Source of the DNA: Aeromicrobium panaciterrae
GTDB lineage: Bacteria; Actinomycetota; Actinomycetes; Propionibacteriales; Nocardioidaceae
NCBI RefSeq assembly: GCF_031457275.1
Contig: NZ_JAVDWH010000001.1
Coordinates: 2,108,001-2,172,000, forward strand
Direction: 5' to 3'
Length of the DNA stretch: 64,000 nucleotides
Positions 62,013 through 64,000 of this stretch are shown here, in pieces (position 1 is the stretch's first letter; each line of letters begins with the position of its first letter). A program made the translations under genes and the position numbers. The notes below the pieces were generated by a model. That model made no database searches, was not told where the DNA came from, and worked only from the letters and a program-made list of their open reading frames with translations.

Positions 62013-62018
62013 ATTATC
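62013..62018 (-). promoter_or_regulatory. Candidate recA -10 box
   Basis: GATAAT on the minus strand, immediately downstream of the LexA box, so a bound repressor would cover the promoter. Confidence 0.45.
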
Positions 62019-62032
62019 CGAACGTCTGTTCG
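62019..62032. promoter_or_regulatory. LexA (SOS) box of recA
   Basis: CGAAC-GTCT-GTTCG matches the Gram-positive/actinobacterial LexA consensus CGAAC-N4-GTTCG exactly. A further palindrome GTTCGAAC lies at 62041-62048. It stands 131 bp upstream of the recA start. Confidence 0.8.
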
Positions 62033-62070
62033 ATCACGGTGTTCGAACCCGGCGTGTCGCGGAAGTTTTT

Positions 62071-62268
62071 CTAGCGCTCCGAGGCGGGCAGGCCGAGGGT
62101 TTCGTGGATCGCGCGCCACACGGTCTTGGGCGTCTCGCCATCTTCGAGCGCAGCGGTCGCCGTACGGCCGCCAAGCTCGCGCATCACGTGGTTGTCGGCC
62201 CAAACGCGGGCATAGCCACGATCGCCGAAATGCTGGTCCATGCGGACCCAGAATTCGCTGTACTTCAT
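62071..62268 (-). CDS. DUF3046 family protein
   Basis: 65 residues, small and helical, beginning MKYSEFWVRMDQHFG; matches DUF3046, an actinobacterial family almost always found next to recA. No motif suggests activity. It is downstream of clgR on the same strand (16 bp gap), and its stop precedes the recA promoter region. Confidence 0.85.
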   Translation of the reverse strand: MKYSEFWVRMDQHFGDRGYARVWADNHVMRELGGRTATAALEDGETPKTVWRAIHETLGLPASER

Positions 62269-62284
62269 TTAGTCAGCAGAGGAT

Positions 62285-62587
62285 TCAGGCAGCGGAAGCG
62301 GAAACGTCACCGCGAGCGATGGACGAGATGCTCGCGATATGTGCTTCTGCGGCTTCTTCGACTTCGAGCAGCGAGCTGACGTCGAGCAGAACCTTTGACA
62401 GCGGAACCTCGAGTGCGGCGGCAAGAGCGGCGAGCAACTCAGAGCTCGGCTCCTTCTGCCCACGCTCAACCTCGGAGATGTAGCCGAGGCTGACCCGGGC
62501 CTTGCCTGACACATCGCGGAGCGTCAGCCCCTGCGAGATGCGGCGCGCACGGAGGACCTCGCCGACCAGCTGTCGCATTGCGGTCAT
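62285..62587 (-). CDS. clgR: ClgR-type XRE regulator
   Basis: 100 residues from ATG 62587 with GAGGAGG 6 nt upstream. The helix-turn-helix reads LTLRDVSGKARVSLGYISEVERGQKE, closely resembling ClgR, the activator of clp proteases and stress genes in Corynebacterium, Streptomyces and Mycobacterium. Gene order (pgsA-pncC-clgR-DUF3046-recA) supports it. The C-terminus ends SASAA; ClgR itself is a Clp substrate in other species, and a hydrophobic Ala-ending tail would fit that (inference). Confidence 0.88.
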   Translation of the reverse strand: MTAMRQLVGEVLRARRISQGLTLRDVSGKARVSLGYISEVERGQKEPSSELLAALAAALEVPLSKVLLDVSSLLEVEEAAEAHIASISSIARGDVSASAA

Positions 62588-62600
62588 CGGGCACCTCCTC

Positions 62601-62624
62601 GGTTGTTCATACAAACCTACAACC
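62601..62624. promoter_or_regulatory. Inverted repeat upstream of clgR
   Basis: GGTTGT and ACAACC are exact complements 12 nt apart, 14 bp before the clgR start and just past the pncC stop. It could be an autoregulatory operator. Confidence 0.4.
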
Positions 62625-62633
62625 CTGTGTGGA

Positions 62634-63107
62634 TCAGGTTTCTTCCCTCAGCCTACCGACCAGTTGCGACAGCAGCGCGTCGACCGTCCCATTGCGGACC
62701 GTGTCGCGGTCACCAGCGAGTTCCAGGGCGGTCGTGACCACGCCGTCGGGGCCCGCAATGGCGATAAACACAGTCCCGGCGGGCTTTCCTTCGCTGTCCC
62801 CCGGGCCGGCGACTCCCGTCGTCGCGAGGCCGTACGTCGCGTTGAACCGTTCCTGAGCGCCGAATGCCATCTGAGCCGCAACATCGGCGTCAACAGTGCC
62901 GTGATCTTCGATCAGCTCGACATCGACGTCGAGCAACTCGATCTTGGCTTCGGCCGCATAGGCGACGACTCCCCCGAGCACGACATCAGACGCACCAGGG
63001 ACGTTGATGAGCGTCGCGCAGACGAGTCCGCCTGTCAGCGACTCACCAGTGGCCACTGTTGCACCGGCCGTACGAAGTGCGCCGATGACGTCATCGGCGA
63101 GGCTCAT
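62634..63107 (-). CDS. pncC: Nicotinamide-nucleotide amidohydrolase (CinA C-terminal domain)
   Basis: 157 residues. The PncC motif TGESLTGGLVCATL and the downstream GVAGPGDSEGKPAGTVFIAI segment are intact. It deamidates NMN to NaMN, recycling NAD. It is the free-standing CinA C-terminal domain, without the N-terminal COG1058 domain. Its start overlaps the pgsA stop by 4 bp (ATGA-type). Confidence 0.93.
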   Translation of the reverse strand: MSLADDVIGALRTAGATVATGESLTGGLVCATLINVPGASDVVLGGVVAYAAEAKIELLDVDVELIEDHGTVDADVAAQMAFGAQERFNATYGLATTGVAGPGDSEGKPAGTVFIAIAGPDGVVTTALELAGDRDTVRNGTVDALLSQLVGRLREET

Positions 63108-63724
63108 GTGCGAGCTGCAGCCTTGGAGTCACGGCGCAGCTTGCGGGCATCGCGTACGTACGCGACCGCTGTGCTCACCGTGATGAAGAACGCCGCGGCC
63201 ATGAAGCCGTGCGTGATCCAGCGAAGAATGTCGGAGATCGTGTTGTCCCAGATCTCGAACGGGAGCAGGTAGCCACCGATCGCGACGGCCTGGAGGGTCG
63301 TCTTGATCTTGCCGTTCTGGCCGGCCGGCATGACGCCGTACTTCTTGACCACGAACCGCATGAGGGTGATGCCCCACTCGCGAACCAGCACGATGATCGT
63401 GACGGTCCAGAACAGCCAGCCAAACCGTGTGTCCGTGAAGATGATCGCGAGTCCGACGAATGCCATGCCGGTGAGCGCTTTGTCAGCGATCGGGTCGGCC
63501 AGCTTGCCGAAGTTGGTCACCAGGTTGTGCTTGCGCGCGAGGTCGCCGTCGATCTTGTCGGTGGCCATGAGCAAGAGGAACGCGACCCACGACCAGACGC
63601 GGAACTCGACCGACTGTCCGTCCTGTGTCAGCAACAGCCAACCGAACAACGGGACGCCGGCAATGCGAAGGACGGTCAGCACGTTGGCAATGTTGAGCCT
63701 GCTCGGCTGGTGTGCCGTTTCCAT
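63104..63724 (-). CDS. pgsA: CDP-diacylglycerol--glycerol-3-phosphate 3-phosphatidyltransferase
   Basis: 206 residues with four or five membrane helices. The CDP-alcohol phosphotransferase signature D-x2-DG-x2-AR-x8-G-x3-D-x3-D is seen beginning DKIDGDLAR. It makes phosphatidylglycerol phosphate (or a related lipid; paralogues are common in actinobacteria). It is upstream of pncC and clgR in one gene string. Confidence 0.93.
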   Translation of the reverse strand: METAHQPSRLNIANVLTVLRIAGVPLFGWLLLTQDGQSVEFRVWSWVAFLLLMATDKIDGDLARKHNLVTNFGKLADPIADKALTGMAFVGLAIIFTDTRFGWLFWTVTIIVLVREWGITLMRFVVKKYGVMPAGQNGKIKTTLQAVAIGGYLLPFEIWDNTISDILRWITHGFMAAAFFITVSTAVAYVRDARKLRRDSKAAART

Positions 63725-63747
63725 GGGTCCCTCTCGCTGGTGACGTC

Positions 63748-64000
63748 TCAGTATGCGGCAGCGGGACGGCGCCGCGCCAACTGGACTTCGGCCTCCCCCG
63801 GCGAGGTGTCAGTCGCCAGGCCCAGCGGTGAGGTGTAGAAACGGGTGCCGTCCTTGCTGACGACCTTGACCCGCGGATCGTGGCGGCCAGCACGGCGTTC
63901 AATCCGGATTTCAGCCATCTCGCTCCACAGCAGGCCAACCCAGCCCTCGCGGCCACGAAGACGTACGCCGTGGTCGTCCGCGACGAACAGCGGCGCACGG
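63748..64000 (-). CDS. C-terminal fragment of an unrecognised protein (partial)
   Basis: The minus-strand frame is open from the window edge to TGA at 63750-63748, giving 83 residues. The sequence alternates short strands (APLFVADDHGVRLRG, VGLLWSEMAEIRIERR, VKVVSKDGTRFYTSP) and ends in an Arg-rich tail, so it looks like a beta-rich domain, possibly PH-like. GC-rich third positions support coding. The family cannot be named from the visible part. It lies upstream of pgsA on the same strand. Confidence 0.6.
   Translation of the reverse strand, partial: RAPLFVADDHGVRLRGREGWVGLLWSEMAEIRIERRAGRHDPRVKVVSKDGTRFYTSPLGLATDTSPGEAEVQLARRRPAAAY

Overview
The window is a high-GC actinobacterial chromosome segment. 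The DUF3052, DUF3145, DUF3046 and DUF3515 markers, an NdgR/LtbR-type IclR regulator divergent from leuCD, a six-gene mce operon, homodimeric AceE and the block recX-recA-DUF3046-clgR-pncC-pgsA all point to Actinomycetota. The overall style fits Nocardioidaceae (for example Aeromicrobium or Nocardioides); that family assignment is an inference. Genes are dense on both strands. Many are coupled by ATGA or TGATG overlaps, and many first genes appear leaderless (a TANNNT box 6-7 nt before the start codon).

Layout. 1-2.7 kb: the tail of a membrane protein, two tandem QueC-like PP-loop proteins (about 80% identical by eye, each with its own leaderless promoter), then a hairpin-rich stretch beside tRNA-Val that repeats the tRNA 3' end. 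2.8-12.7 kb: peroxiredoxin and DUF3052, aceE, a PAP2-type membrane enzyme, an alpha/beta hydrolase, an unusual acyl-carrier domain fused to a membrane anchor and an extracytoplasmic domain, DUF3145, a small GNAT protein, a PNK-type HAD phosphatase behind tRNA-Met, and a PIG-L/SnoaL pair. 12.7-26.1 kb: mainly genome maintenance and translation: tRNA-Asn overlapped by a sigma factor gene, dnaG, dgt, mutM, rnc, rpmF, yceD, dinB, coaD, rsmD, recG and a DAK2 gene. 26.2-37.2 kb: rpmB, amidase, thiL, ddl, a trans-sulfuration enzyme, gpsA, plsC, leuCD with ndgR, and a lysine-rich histone-like protein. 37.2-47.3 kb: alkylation repair (ogt and an Ada-AlkA fusion), membrane proteins, a secreted beta-propeller protein, tRNA-Glu and tRNA-Gln, gltX, a FAH-family hydrolase, and a thioredoxin-reductase-like enzyme facing a MerR regulator. 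47.3-57.4 kb: a fully coupled mce lipid-import operon (tandem-SCP2 protein, two YrbE permeases, MceA-F, one Mce-associated protein) under a divergent TetR. 57.5-64 kb: VOC protein, secreted lipase, DUF4442, GNAT, recX-recA with a LexA box, DUF3046, clgR, pncC, pgsA and a partial gene.

Points most worth a second look: the tandem QueC-like pair, the membrane-tethered acyl-carrier fusion, the SCP2-led mce operon, a 27-codon mini-ORF spliced by ATGA overlaps between recG and rsmD, a 168-bp inverted-repeat element at 9703-9870, a dispersed repeat family at gene 3' ends, the sigma-factor stop codon inside tRNA-Asn, and the lack of an ordinary start codon for rnc. No CRISPR array, insertion sequence, integrase or rRNA gene is visible.
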